DNA from: CAYYFX01 sp964471155
Lineage (GTDB): Bacteria > ARS69
NCBI GenBank assembly: GCA_964471155.1
Contig: CAYYFX010000009.1
Span: 1 to 61,902 of the forward strand
Direction: 5' to 3'
Length of the DNA: 61,902 nucleotides
Below, piece after piece: positions 25,613-33,573 of this stretch (position 1 is its first letter; every line of letters begins with the position of its first letter). The position numbers and the translations under genes are program-made. Below the pieces are notes generated by a model. It saw nothing but the letters and a program-made list of their open reading frames with translations. It did not search any database and was not told the origin of the DNA.

Positions 25613-27043
25613 ATGGTGACGAACAACCGGCCCGGGGACACCACCCGCCCGTTCTCCGTGCGCGACATGCTCGCCATGGTGTTCCGGCGCAAGTGGATCA
25701 TCCTGTCCATCTTCCTCGTCACGCTGGGCATGGGCGTGTCGGCCAGCCTCCGCTCCACCTCGGAGTTCGTGGCCACCGCCAAGGTGCTGATCCGCCGCAG
25801 CGAGGCGTCCTCCTTCCAGAAGACCCGCTCGCCGTTCCTGGGGCTCGAGGAGGAGATGAACACGGAGATCGAGATCCTCCGCTCGGACCCCGTGCTGGAC
25901 CGCGCCCTGAGCTACGTGCAGGCGGAGCTCAAGCAGGTGCCGGACGACGAGAAGGCGCAGCTGTTCCCGTCCGAGGCGGACGACGAGACGTGGCACGAGC
26001 CCACCGCGAACTGGATCGCGAAGAGCCTCCAGGCGGAGCCGGTGGAGCTCTCCAACGTGATCATGATCCGCTTCCGGCACCAGAACCCGGCCACCGCGCG
26101 CATGCTCGCGGACGCGGTGGCCAACGCGTACGTCGTGGAACGCATCGCCGTGCGCCGCAATCCCATGCTCGAGTCGTTCTTCCAGGACCGCTCGGTGAGC
26201 CTGCGCGACCGGCTGCTGGACCTGCGCACGGAGCTGGGCCAGCTGCAGATCGAGTCCGGGATCTACGACCAGGAGTGGCAGCAGCGGCTGAACCTGGGCA
26301 CGCTGGACGAGCTGCGCACGGACCTCCTGCGCGTGCGGGTGCGTCGGGAGACGGAGGAGCGGAAGCTCGCGGTCGTGCGGCGCAAGCTCGCCGCGGATCC
26401 GGACGTCCTCGTCCCCACGCTCGAGTTCGAGGACGGACGCCCGTTCCAGGAGCTCCGCGCGAAGCTCATCGACAAGCGGACGCAGCTCGCCGAGCTGAAG
26501 GGCCGCTATCTTCCGGACCACCCGAAGGTGCAGCAGGCCGAGGCCTTCGTGAGCCTGGTGGAGGAGGACCTCCGCGGGGAGATCCGGACGCAGATCGAGA
26601 TGCGCGACGGCCAGCTCGAGGGGCTCCGTGCGGAGGAGGCGGCGCTCGAGAAGGCGGTGCGGGACGTGGTGGAGGAGATGAACCGCATCCCGCGGTACGA
26701 GCCGATGCTGCGGCAGATCGAGCGCGAGATCTCCAACACGGCGGAGCTGTCCGAACTCGTGGACACGAAGATGGCGGACACGCAGATCTCGGAGACCGAG
26801 GACCAGCGCATGGTGAACGCGAAGGTGCTGAGCCCCGCCACCGTGTCCGTGTCGTTCGTGGAGGAGAAGAAGAGCCTCTTCGCGCTGTTCGCCGCGATGC
26901 TCGGGCTGTCGCTCGGCCTCGCGCTCGCGTTCCTGCTGGAGGGCCTGGACCACTCGCTGAAGACGCCCGACGACGTAGAGCTCAACCTCGGCGTCCCGCT
27001 GCTCGGCTCGATTCCCGAACTGCGCACGGCCGCGCGGCGCTAG
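25613..27043 (+). CDS. Wzz/GumC-type polysaccharide co-polymerase (chain-length determinant)
   Basis: 476 aa. N-terminal cytoplasmic tail, TM1 at about 28-46 (WIILSIFLVTLGMGVSASL), then the Wzz domain. A long coiled-coil-rich periplasmic region spans about 180-395, and TM2 is at about 422-443, ending in the Pro-rich GVPLLGSIPEL. The GNVR-like C-terminal part of the periplasmic region is present. There is no fused tyrosine kinase domain, and the kinase-like protein is encoded separately at 28523. It should set chain length and connect the inner-membrane assembly to the outer-membrane exporter. Confidence 0.88.
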   Translation: MVTNNRPGDTTRPFSVRDMLAMVFRRKWIILSIFLVTLGMGVSASLRSTSEFVATAKVLIRRSEASSFQKTRSPFLGLEEEMNTEIEILRSDPVLDRALSYVQAELKQVPDDEKAQLFPSEADDETWHEPTANWIAKSLQAEPVELSNVIMIRFRHQNPATARMLADAVANAYVVERIAVRRNPMLESFFQDRSVSLRDRLLDLRTELGQLQIESGIYDQEWQQRLNLGTLDELRTDLLRVRVRRETEERKLAVVRRKLAADPDVLVPTLEFEDGRPFQELRAKLIDKRTQLAELKGRYLPDHPKVQQAEAFVSLVEEDLRGEIRTQIEMRDGQLEGLRAEEAALEKAVRDVVEEMNRIPRYEPMLRQIEREISNTAELSELVDTKMADTQISETEDQRMVNAKVLSPATVSVSFVEEKKSLFALFAAMLGLSLGLALAFLLEGLDHSLKTPDDVELNLGVPLLGSIPELRTAARR

Positions 27044-27053
27044 GAGGCACGGC

Positions 27054-28526
27054 TTGCAGCACGCGTACCAGCGGTTCTTCGGGTTCGAGCGGCCGCCGTT
27101 CGACCTGGTGCCGGACCCGGACTTCCTGTTCCTCGGCGAGTCGCACGACTCGGCCCTGGCCAACCTGGTCATGGGCATCGAGGCGGGGAAGGGCTTCGTG
27201 GCCATCACCGGCCCCGTCGGCGCGGGCAAGACGACGATCCTGCGCGCGCTGCTGCGGCGCGTGGGACGCGCCGAGCGCGTGTGCATGCTGAACCAGCCGG
27301 AGACCGACACGGCCGATCTGCTGCGCGCCGTGCTGGACGGCTTCGGCGCGCCCGCCGGGGAGGCCCCGCTCGTGGAGCTGCGGCGCCGGATCCGGGAGCT
27401 CCTGACGGCGAGCGCGGAGCCGGGGATCCTGCTGGTGGACGAGGCGCACCTGCTGCAGGAGGACGCCCTGGAGCAGATCCGCCTGCTGTCGAACCTGGAG
27501 GAGGAGCACCGCAAGCTCCTGCAGATCGTGCTTTCCGGCCAGCCGGAGCTGAAGACGCTGCTGTCCACGCCGCGGCTGCGCCCGCTCGCGCAGCGGATCG
27601 AGATGTTCTACGAGATCCGTCCGCTCACGGCGGAGGAGACCGCGGCCTACCTGGACCGGCGGCTGGCGATCGCGAACGGGGACCCGGGCGCGCGGTTCGC
27701 GCCGGAGGCGGCGGAGGACGTCCACGCCTGCACCGGCGGGGTGCCGCGGCTCATCAACCTGCTCGCGGACCGTGCGCTCCTGTCCGCGTACGTGGCGGGC
27801 ACGCACGAGATCTCGCCGGCCCTCGTGGCCGAGGCGTTCGAGGATCTCGGCGAGGTGACGCAGACCGTGATGCCCGGACGCCCGCCGCGGCGGCCGCGCA
27901 TCAAGGTCGTGAAGCCGGCCCCGGTGCCGCGGCGGGAGGCCCGCGCCGTCGCGCCGGCCGCCCCCGGACCCGCGGCGCCGATGCCCGCGCCGCTGGAATC
28001 GCTGACCGAGCTCCGCGAGCGCCGTCGCCGCCGGGCGGGAAGGCCGGGACGCTGGGTCGCGGGCGCGGCCGTGCTTGCCGTCGCCGCGTTCGGCGTGTTC
28101 TCGCTGGCCGGACGGGAGCGCCCCGATGCCCCGCTCGCGGCGGAGCCGCCCGCGCAGTCCGCGCTGCCGCCCGCGGCGGGGCCGGTCGCGCCGGCGACCA
28201 CGCCGGCGATCGCCCCGGCCGCGGAGGCTCCGGATGCCGCGGGCGACACCGCCGCGGGAGAACGGTTCGCGCTGCACGTGGCCTCGTTCCGCCGGCTCGA
28301 GAAGGCGGAGGCGCTCGCCGGGCAGATCCGCGCGGCGTCGGGGGAGACCGCCGTCGTCTCCCCGATCGAGATCGAAAGCGGGCTCTGGTATCGCGTCCTC
28401 GTCGGGTCGTACGGGTCGCGCGATGCCGCCCGGGAAACGCTGGACCGGCTGCGCACCACGGGCGAGTACTCCTTCGTGCGCACCGTGCGCATTCCCGCGC
28501 CGTCCGCCGCGGAGGACGCGCCGTGA
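27054..28526 (+). CDS. ExeA-type AAA ATPase fused to a transmembrane helix and a SPOR domain
   Basis: 490 aa, TTG start with AGGAGG overlapping the previous stop. Domain order: ExeA/GspA-like ATPase (1-270) with FGFERPPFDLVPDPDFLFL, Walker A GPVGAGKTT (53-61) and Walker B ILLVDEAH (125-132). A Pro/Arg linker and one transmembrane helix (about 334-352) follow, then a Pro/Ala-rich spacer and a SPOR domain (about 404-480; FALHVASFRRLEKAEALA and WYRVLVGSYGSRDAA). The ATPase part matches the secretion ATPases of XrtA/PEP-CTERM-type exopolysaccharide loci. SPOR domains bind denuded septal peptidoglycan. The architecture recalls DamX. It may recruit export to division sites (inference). Confidence 0.85.
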   Translation: MQHAYQRFFGFERPPFDLVPDPDFLFLGESHDSALANLVMGIEAGKGFVAITGPVGAGKTTILRALLRRVGRAERVCMLNQPETDTADLLRAVLDGFGAPAGEAPLVELRRRIRELLTASAEPGILLVDEAHLLQEDALEQIRLLSNLEEEHRKLLQIVLSGQPELKTLLSTPRLRPLAQRIEMFYEIRPLTAEETAAYLDRRLAIANGDPGARFAPEAAEDVHACTGGVPRLINLLADRALLSAYVAGTHEISPALVAEAFEDLGEVTQTVMPGRPPRRPRIKVVKPAPVPRREARAVAPAAPGPAAPMPAPLESLTELRERRRRRAGRPGRWVAGAAVLAVAAFGVFSLAGRERPDAPLAAEPPAQSALPPAAGPVAPATTPAIAPAAEAPDAAGDTAAGERFALHVASFRRLEKAEALAGQIRAASGETAVVSPIEIESGLWYRVLVGSYGSRDAARETLDRLRTTGEYSFVRTVRIPAPSAAEDAP

Positions 28527-29260
28527 GCAAGGTCCGCGACGCGATGCGGAAGGCGGAGGGGGAGCGGTGGGTCCCGACCCCCGAGTCCCCGCGGCCGGTT
28601 CCGGAAGGGCCGCGCGGCCTCGTGCCGGCGCTTCCTCCCGAGATCCTGTCGTACTACGAGTCCATCGGGAAGCAGGTCGAGGTGGCGCTCGGGGCCGTGG
28701 CGTCGCGGCACCTCACGCTGTGCGGGGCCACCGCGGGCGAGGGCGTGTCCACGGTCACGGCGCAGTTCGGCGAGATGCTCGCGCGCCGCGGCGCGCGCGT
28801 CCTCCTCGTGGATGCGAACCCGCGCCACCCGTGGCTGCACCGGCACTTCCACCTCGCCGAGTCCCCGGGGCTCGCCGAGCTCGTCAGCGGCGCGGCGACC
28901 CGCGAGACGGTCATCCACTCGACCGGGTTCGCGAACCTGGACCTCGTGCCGCTCGGGCGCTGCGCGGACCGGTCGGAGGCCGATCGCGTCGCCGCCGCCG
29001 TGGGGGAGCTCGCGCGCGGGCTGGGCGAGGGATACGACTACGTGCTGCTGGACTCCGACTACATCGGTTCGCCGTTCTTCTCCCAGAACGCCGTGGCGTC
29101 CGGGGACGGGGTGATCCTCGTCGTGCGCGCCGGCCGGACGAACCGCGAGGTCGCCGGCCGTGCCCTCGAGACGGTCCGACAGGTCGGCGGCCGCGTCCTG
29201 GGCGTGATCCTGAACCGCCGCGAGTTCCCCATCCCCGACGTCATCTACCGGCGTCTCTAG
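28523..29260 (+). CDS. Tyrosine-autokinase-like (BY-kinase/CapB fold) protein lacking the P-loop lysine
   Basis: 245 aa, GTG start overlapping the previous stop. The fold follows CpsD/CapB and XrtA-associated tyrosine autokinases: a short N-terminal tail, P-loop region GATAGEGVST (68-77), Walker A' VLLVDANPRHP (93-103) and Walker B YDYVLLDS (171-178, Asp177). Active members read PGEGKST; here Val75 (codon GTG) replaces the catalytic Lys. The C-terminus has a single Tyr rather than a Tyr cluster. ATP-dependent autophosphorylation is therefore doubtful. It may be a pseudokinase that regulates the Wzz protein by binding only. Confidence 0.82.
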   Translation: MSKVRDAMRKAEGERWVPTPESPRPVPEGPRGLVPALPPEILSYYESIGKQVEVALGAVASRHLTLCGATAGEGVSTVTAQFGEMLARRGARVLLVDANPRHPWLHRHFHLAESPGLAELVSGAATRETVIHSTGFANLDLVPLGRCADRSEADRVAAAVGELARGLGEGYDYVLLDSDYIGSPFFSQNAVASGDGVILVVRAGRTNREVAGRALETVRQVGGRVLGVILNRREFPIPDVIYRRL

Positions 29261-29273
29261 CCGGGAGGGTCCC

Positions 29274-30794
29274 GTGACCTCGCCGTCGGGACGCGTCCCC
29301 CGCTGGCTGCTCGGCGTCGCCGCGCTCGCGCTGGCCGTGCGCCTGTTCCGGCTCGGCCATCAGAGCCTGTGGATCGACGAGCTGATCAGCCTGCAGCTCG
29401 CCACCTACGAGCGGGGTGCGGCGTTCTGGCGCGGGCTGCTCACCGACATCCACGGCCCGTTCAACTCCGTCCTGCTGCACTGCTGGGCCGCGGGCGGAAC
29501 GGGGGAGACGTGGCTGCGGCTGCTGTACGTGATCCCGGGCGTGGCCGCCGTCCCGGTGGCGTGGCGGCTGGGCGCCGAGCTGTTCGACGAGCGCTCCGGG
29601 CGCGCCGCCGCCGTGCTGCTCGCGATCTCGCCCTTCCACGTGTGGTACTCGCAGGAGGTCCGCAGCTACGCGTGGGCCATCCTGTGGATCGCGTCGGCGC
29701 TGCTCGCGTTCGTGCGCATCCTGGACGGGCGCGGCGGGCGTGGCGCGTGGGCTGCCCTCGCCGTGCTGTGCCCGCTCGCGCTGCTGACGAACTTCAGCGC
29801 CGTGTTCCTGCTCGTCGGGATCTCCGCCGTCCTCCTCCTGCGGCGCCCGTTCCCGGCCGTCGCCGTGCTGCGCTGGGCCGGCGTGCTCGCCGTCTCGGGC
29901 GCCGTGTTCCTGCCCTGGTTCCTGGACTGGTACGGCCGGATCGGCGGCGAGCGGATCTTCGTCGACGCGCCGTCGCCCACCGGGATGCCGCTGCGGGAGG
30001 ACTCCGGATTCTCCTGGACCGAGGTCCCGTACGTGGCCTGGTCGTTCGCGTACGGGTACACGCTCGGACCGTCCCTGCGGTCGCTGCACCTCGACCGGAG
30101 CGCCGCGGCGCTCGCGCCGTACCTGCCGCTGGCCCTCGCCGGCGCGGCGGCGGCGGCGGGACCGCTGGCGGCCGGGCTCGCCGCCGCGCGCGCGCGCGGG
30201 CGGCTCGCGCTGCTGGCCGTGCTGGTGCTCGTGCCCCTCGGCCTCGCGGTGCTGCTGGCCGCGCGCGGCGTCAAGACGTTCCATCCGCGCTACCTGATCG
30301 TGTTCTTCCCGCTGTTCGTGGCGCTGGCCGCGGCCGGGTGGGTCCGCGCCGGCCGGCTGGTGCGCGTCGCCGGGGTGGCCGCGCTGGCGCTCGCGGCGTG
30401 GTCCCTCGCGAACCTGTGGTTCTCGCCCGCGTACGCGAAGGAGGACTCGCGCTCCGCCGCCGCCCTGGTGCGGGCCGAAGAGCGGCCGGACGACGCCATC
30501 GTCGTCATCTACGCGTTCCGCCCGTTCCAGCACTACTACACGGCCGCCGGCGGCGACCGGGAGCGCCTGCACCACGTGCACAAGCGGTTCCTGCGCACGG
30601 ACGCGGACCTGCGCGCCCATGCGGCGGACGTCGCGGACGGCGCGGGACGCGTCTGGCTGGTCCTGACCCGGTGGTGGGACGTGGCGCCCGAGGCGCGGTT
30701 GCGCGAGGCCTTCGAGTCGCGGCTCCGCGAGGAGGCGCGCTGGGAGTTCCCGGGCGTGAAGGTCACCCTGTACGACGCGGGAGACGGCGCATGA
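29274..30794 (+). CDS. GT39/ArnT-like membrane glycosyltransferase (GT-C fold)
   Basis: 506 aa, GTG start with GGGAGGG upstream. Many transmembrane segments fill residues 10-390. The first periplasmic loop has LWIDELISLQ (33-42) with the Asp-Glu (35/36) pair that is catalytic in GT-C enzymes. SPFHVWYSQEVRSYAW is a second conserved element of this family (PMT_2). A soluble C-terminal region of about 115 residues follows. It uses a polyprenyl-phosphate sugar as donor and works on the periplasmic side. The likely role is to decorate the exported polysaccharide or a lipid-linked glycan. ATGA links it to the polymerase. Confidence 0.84.
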   Translation: MTSPSGRVPRWLLGVAALALAVRLFRLGHQSLWIDELISLQLATYERGAAFWRGLLTDIHGPFNSVLLHCWAAGGTGETWLRLLYVIPGVAAVPVAWRLGAELFDERSGRAAAVLLAISPFHVWYSQEVRSYAWAILWIASALLAFVRILDGRGGRGAWAALAVLCPLALLTNFSAVFLLVGISAVLLLRRPFPAVAVLRWAGVLAVSGAVFLPWFLDWYGRIGGERIFVDAPSPTGMPLREDSGFSWTEVPYVAWSFAYGYTLGPSLRSLHLDRSAAALAPYLPLALAGAAAAAGPLAAGLAAARARGRLALLAVLVLVPLGLAVLLAARGVKTFHPRYLIVFFPLFVALAAAGWVRAGRLVRVAGVAALALAAWSLANLWFSPAYAKEDSRSAAALVRAEERPDDAIVVIYAFRPFQHYYTAAGGDRERLHHVHKRFLRTDADLRAHAADVADGAGRVWLVLTRWWDVAPEARLREAFESRLREEARWEFPGVKVTLYDAGDGA

Positions 30795-32353
30795 CGACGC
30801 GCGACGCCCATCCCGCGCCCCGGCGCCCCGCGCTCCGCGGCAGCCTGCCCGCGCGCAACGTGGTGATCCTGACCCTGCTGGTCGCGGCCATGGCGGCGGC
30901 CGGCTTCTTCATGGAAGTCACCCTGCTGGTCATGGCGCTGGGCCTGTTCAACATCGCCCTCGTGGTCTTCCTCCTGCTGCGGAAGGACATCACCTGGGGC
31001 TACCTGTTCTACCTGACCACGGTCATCTTCTTCCAGACCGGCTTCTGGATCCGCCTGCCCGGGTTCCCGGACCTGTACCCGGCGCGCGTGTCCTCGATCC
31101 TGCTGTTCCTCGTCTTCGCCATCCAGATCCTCACGGGCATGCGGAAGGTGCCGCCGCCGGGCGCGATCGAGAAGGCGATGATCGTGTTCGTCGTCCTCAT
31201 GTTCGTGTCGATCATCTCGCTCGGGCAGAAGCCGGCGTGGCTGCTGCTCATGCGCGGCTACATCTACCCGTTCCTGTTCTTCTACTTCGCGCGCGCCGTC
31301 GTCAACCGCGAGGACCAGCTGCGCCTCGTGTTCGGGTACCTCACGCTCGTGGGCATCTACTTCGCGGTCATGGGCATCTTCGAGGAGATGCGGCTCTATT
31401 CCCTGGTGTGGCCGAGGTTCATCGTGGATCCCACCGTGGCGGACCACGGGCTGACCCGGCTGGGGTTCCGGGTCCGCGGGATCTTCCTGCAGCCGGCCAT
31501 CCTCGGCCTGGTGATGACGATGGGGTTCTTCCCCGCGTGGCACTTCCTGCGCCACCGTCCCGGCATGCTCCCGATGGCGGCGCGGATCCTCCTGCTGCTG
31601 ACCACGCCGCTCACGCTGTTCTTCACCGAGACGCGCTCCGTGTACCTGGGATTCTTCATCGCGCTGGTCATCGCCGCCGTGTGGGGACGCGGCTTGCGGC
31701 CGGTCGCGATCGGGCTCCTGCTCGCCGGGTTCACCGGCGTGGTGGTCAACTGGGACAACCTGCAGTCGGAGGACCGGTCCAAGGGCGGGATGGCCACGAT
31801 GAACACGATCCACTACCGGATCGCGCTGATGTACGAGACCGCGGAGATCTTCCTCGACCACCCGTTCTTCGGCGTGGGCTTCATGAACTTCGAGGAGGCG
31901 GCGCTGCGGTACCGCAAGCCGCGCGACGTGCCGGGATTCGGGCACATCGACATCGGCACCGGCGGCCAGGCCGTGTCGCACAACATCCTCGTCACGGTGG
32001 TGGCGGAGCAGGGGGCGCTGGGCCTGGTGCCCTACCTCCTGATCTACGTGCTCGTCATCGCGCGATCACGCCGCGCGTTCCGGTACCTGCCGTCGACCGG
32101 CCTGATCTCCAAGGACTACGTGGTCTGCGTCTGGTGCGCGATCGCCGCGTACGTGGCCAACGCCATGTTCCTGGAGATGCGCTACTTCGAGTACGTCAAC
32201 GTGCTGTTCTTCTTCCTGATCGGCGCCATGGTGGGCATGCAGGAGAGCCTCGAAGCGGACCGGCGGAGCGCGCAGCGGGAGGCCGATGCCGCGCGGCGGC
32301 CGCTGGGGGCGCGTCCCGGCCCCGCGGTGCCGGTCCCCGGAGGCGGGTCGTGA
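30791..32353 (+). CDS. O-antigen/exopolysaccharide polymerase or ligase family membrane protein (Wzy_C)
   Basis: 520 aa, about eleven transmembrane helices, ATG overlapping the GT39 stop. The Wzy_C region reads ETRSVYLGFFIALVIAAVWG, then a loop with YRIALMYETAEIFLDHPFFGVGF and SHNILVTVVAEQGALGL, whose SHN His is the hallmark of the WaaL/Wzy family. Because it sits between the export genes and the priming transferase, it most likely polymerises lipid-linked repeat units. The core-operon homologue at 17068 would be the ligase. The last 40 residues are a Pro/Ala/Arg tail. Confidence 0.84.
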   Translation: MTTRDAHPAPRRPALRGSLPARNVVILTLLVAAMAAAGFFMEVTLLVMALGLFNIALVVFLLLRKDITWGYLFYLTTVIFFQTGFWIRLPGFPDLYPARVSSILLFLVFAIQILTGMRKVPPPGAIEKAMIVFVVLMFVSIISLGQKPAWLLLMRGYIYPFLFFYFARAVVNREDQLRLVFGYLTLVGIYFAVMGIFEEMRLYSLVWPRFIVDPTVADHGLTRLGFRVRGIFLQPAILGLVMTMGFFPAWHFLRHRPGMLPMAARILLLLTTPLTLFFTETRSVYLGFFIALVIAAVWGRGLRPVAIGLLLAGFTGVVVNWDNLQSEDRSKGGMATMNTIHYRIALMYETAEIFLDHPFFGVGFMNFEEAALRYRKPRDVPGFGHIDIGTGGQAVSHNILVTVVAEQGALGLVPYLLIYVLVIARSRRAFRYLPSTGLISKDYVVCVWCAIAAYVANAMFLEMRYFEYVNVLFFFLIGAMVGMQESLEADRRSAQREADAARRPLGARPGPAVPVPGGGS

Positions 32354-33573
32354 GGATCGCCATCCTCTCGGAGTATCCGCTCGCGGCCGACCGCGTGGTC
32401 GGCGGCCTGGAGGCCGTGGCGCGCGAGCTGGCCGCGGGCCTGGCCGAGGGCGGCGGCGTAGAGGTGCACGTGCTCAGCTTCCACGGCGGCCTGGCCACGC
32501 CGTCCACCGGCCGCGTGGGCGACGTGCACGTGCACCGCTTCGCGCTGCCGCGGCGCTGGGGCAACGTGACCCGCGGCGCCGCCGAGCGCCGCGCCACCCT
32601 GCGCCGCCTGCGCGAGATCCGACCGGACGTGGTGCATGCGCTCGGGCTGGGCCCCAAGGCGCTGGCGGCGGCGGACTCGGGCCTGCCCTGGCTCGTGACG
32701 GTGAACGGGATCCAGTCGGTGGAGGCGCGCACGACGGGCGGCTGGAGGAACCGCATCCGCGCCGCCGTCCTCGGCGGCATGGAGAGCGCGGGCCTCCGGC
32801 GCGCCAGCGACGTGATCGTGCCGAACGCGATCGTGGCCGACCTCATCCGCAGCCGCCTGGACTCCGCGCGCGTGCACGTGCTGGAGAACCCCGTGGACGA
32901 GCGCTTCTTCGGGATCGTCCCGTCCGGCGACCCGTCGCGCGTCGTGTGCGTGGGGCGGCTGCTGCCGCTGAAGGCCCCCGAGGACCTGATCGAGGCGGCC
33001 TGGCGGCTGCACGCGGAGGGGCAACCGGTCCGCGTGCGATTCGTGGGTCCGGCCGACGACCGTTGGTACCTGGAGAGCCTCAAGGAACGCGTCCGCCGGG
33101 CCGGTCTGGGCACCTCGGTCGCGTTCCTCGGGTTCGTGTCGGACGAGGAGCTCCGCCGGGAGATGGCCGCGGCGGGGATCCTCGTGCACCCGTCCCGGGT
33201 GGAGGTCGCGCCGCTCTCGGTCATGCAGGCGATGGCGGCCGGCCTTCCCGTGATCGCCACGAACGTGGGGGGAACCGGTCACCTCGTGGATCCCGGCCGG
33301 ACCGGCCTCCTGGTGCCCGCCGGGGAGCCCGCGCGGCTGGCCCGGGCCCTGGCCCAGCTCCGCGCGGACCCCGCCCGGGCCCGTCGCATGGGGGTGGCCG
33401 GGCGGGAGGAAGCCGAGCGCCGCTTCCGCCGCGACGTGCACCTCGCACGGACCCTGGCCCTGTACGCCGAGGTGGCCCGCCGGCCCCTCGATTCAACTGG
33501 ATCGGGAAGCCGTAATGCCTTAGAATTTCGAAGGATTACGCACGCCTCCGGAATCCGGAAAGGGACCCCGTGA
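32350..33573 (+). CDS. GT4 family glycosyltransferase
   Basis: 407 aa, GTG start overlapping the polymerase stop. N-terminal RIAILSEYPLAADRVVGGLE has the GT4 glycine loop. HALGLGPKALAA and LENPVDERFF lie at the hinge. The C-terminal site SRVEVAPLSVMQAMAAGLPV carries Glu followed by Gln where the second Glu of EX7E is usual, a mild deviation. The last 30 residues (from about 377) are outside the family and are encoded by an AT-richer stretch that also contains a promoter-like sequence and a hairpin (33498-33540). Probably assembles the repeat unit. Confidence 0.83.
   Translation: MRIAILSEYPLAADRVVGGLEAVARELAAGLAEGGGVEVHVLSFHGGLATPSTGRVGDVHVHRFALPRRWGNVTRGAAERRATLRRLREIRPDVVHALGLGPKALAAADSGLPWLVTVNGIQSVEARTTGGWRNRIRAAVLGGMESAGLRRASDVIVPNAIVADLIRSRLDSARVHVLENPVDERFFGIVPSGDPSRVVCVGRLLPLKAPEDLIEAAWRLHAEGQPVRVRFVGPADDRWYLESLKERVRRAGLGTSVAFLGFVSDEELRREMAAAGILVHPSRVEVAPLSVMQAMAAGLPVIATNVGGTGHLVDPGRTGLLVPAGEPARLARALAQLRADPARARRMGVAGREEAERRFRRDVHLARTLALYAEVARRPLDSTGSGSRNALEFRRITHASGIRKGTP
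33498..33526 (+). promoter_or_regulatory. Internal promoter candidate before the priming transferase
   Basis: TGGATC (33498-33503), 17-bp spacer, TAGAAT (33521-33526), inside the 3' end of the preceding GT4 gene. The -10 equals that of the 20028 promoter. Local A+T content is clearly higher than the surroundings. Confidence 0.45.
33511..33540. promoter_or_regulatory. AT-rich inverted repeat over the -10 box (operator or hairpin)
   Basis: Arms CGTAAT/ATTACG (33511-33516, 33535-33540) and CCTT/AAGG (33518-33521, 33531-33534) pair with one unpaired G (33517) and a 9-nt loop. The repeat covers the TAGAAT -10 element. Ten paired bases with this A+T content are unlikely to be a by-product of GC bias. 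Confidence 0.45.
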
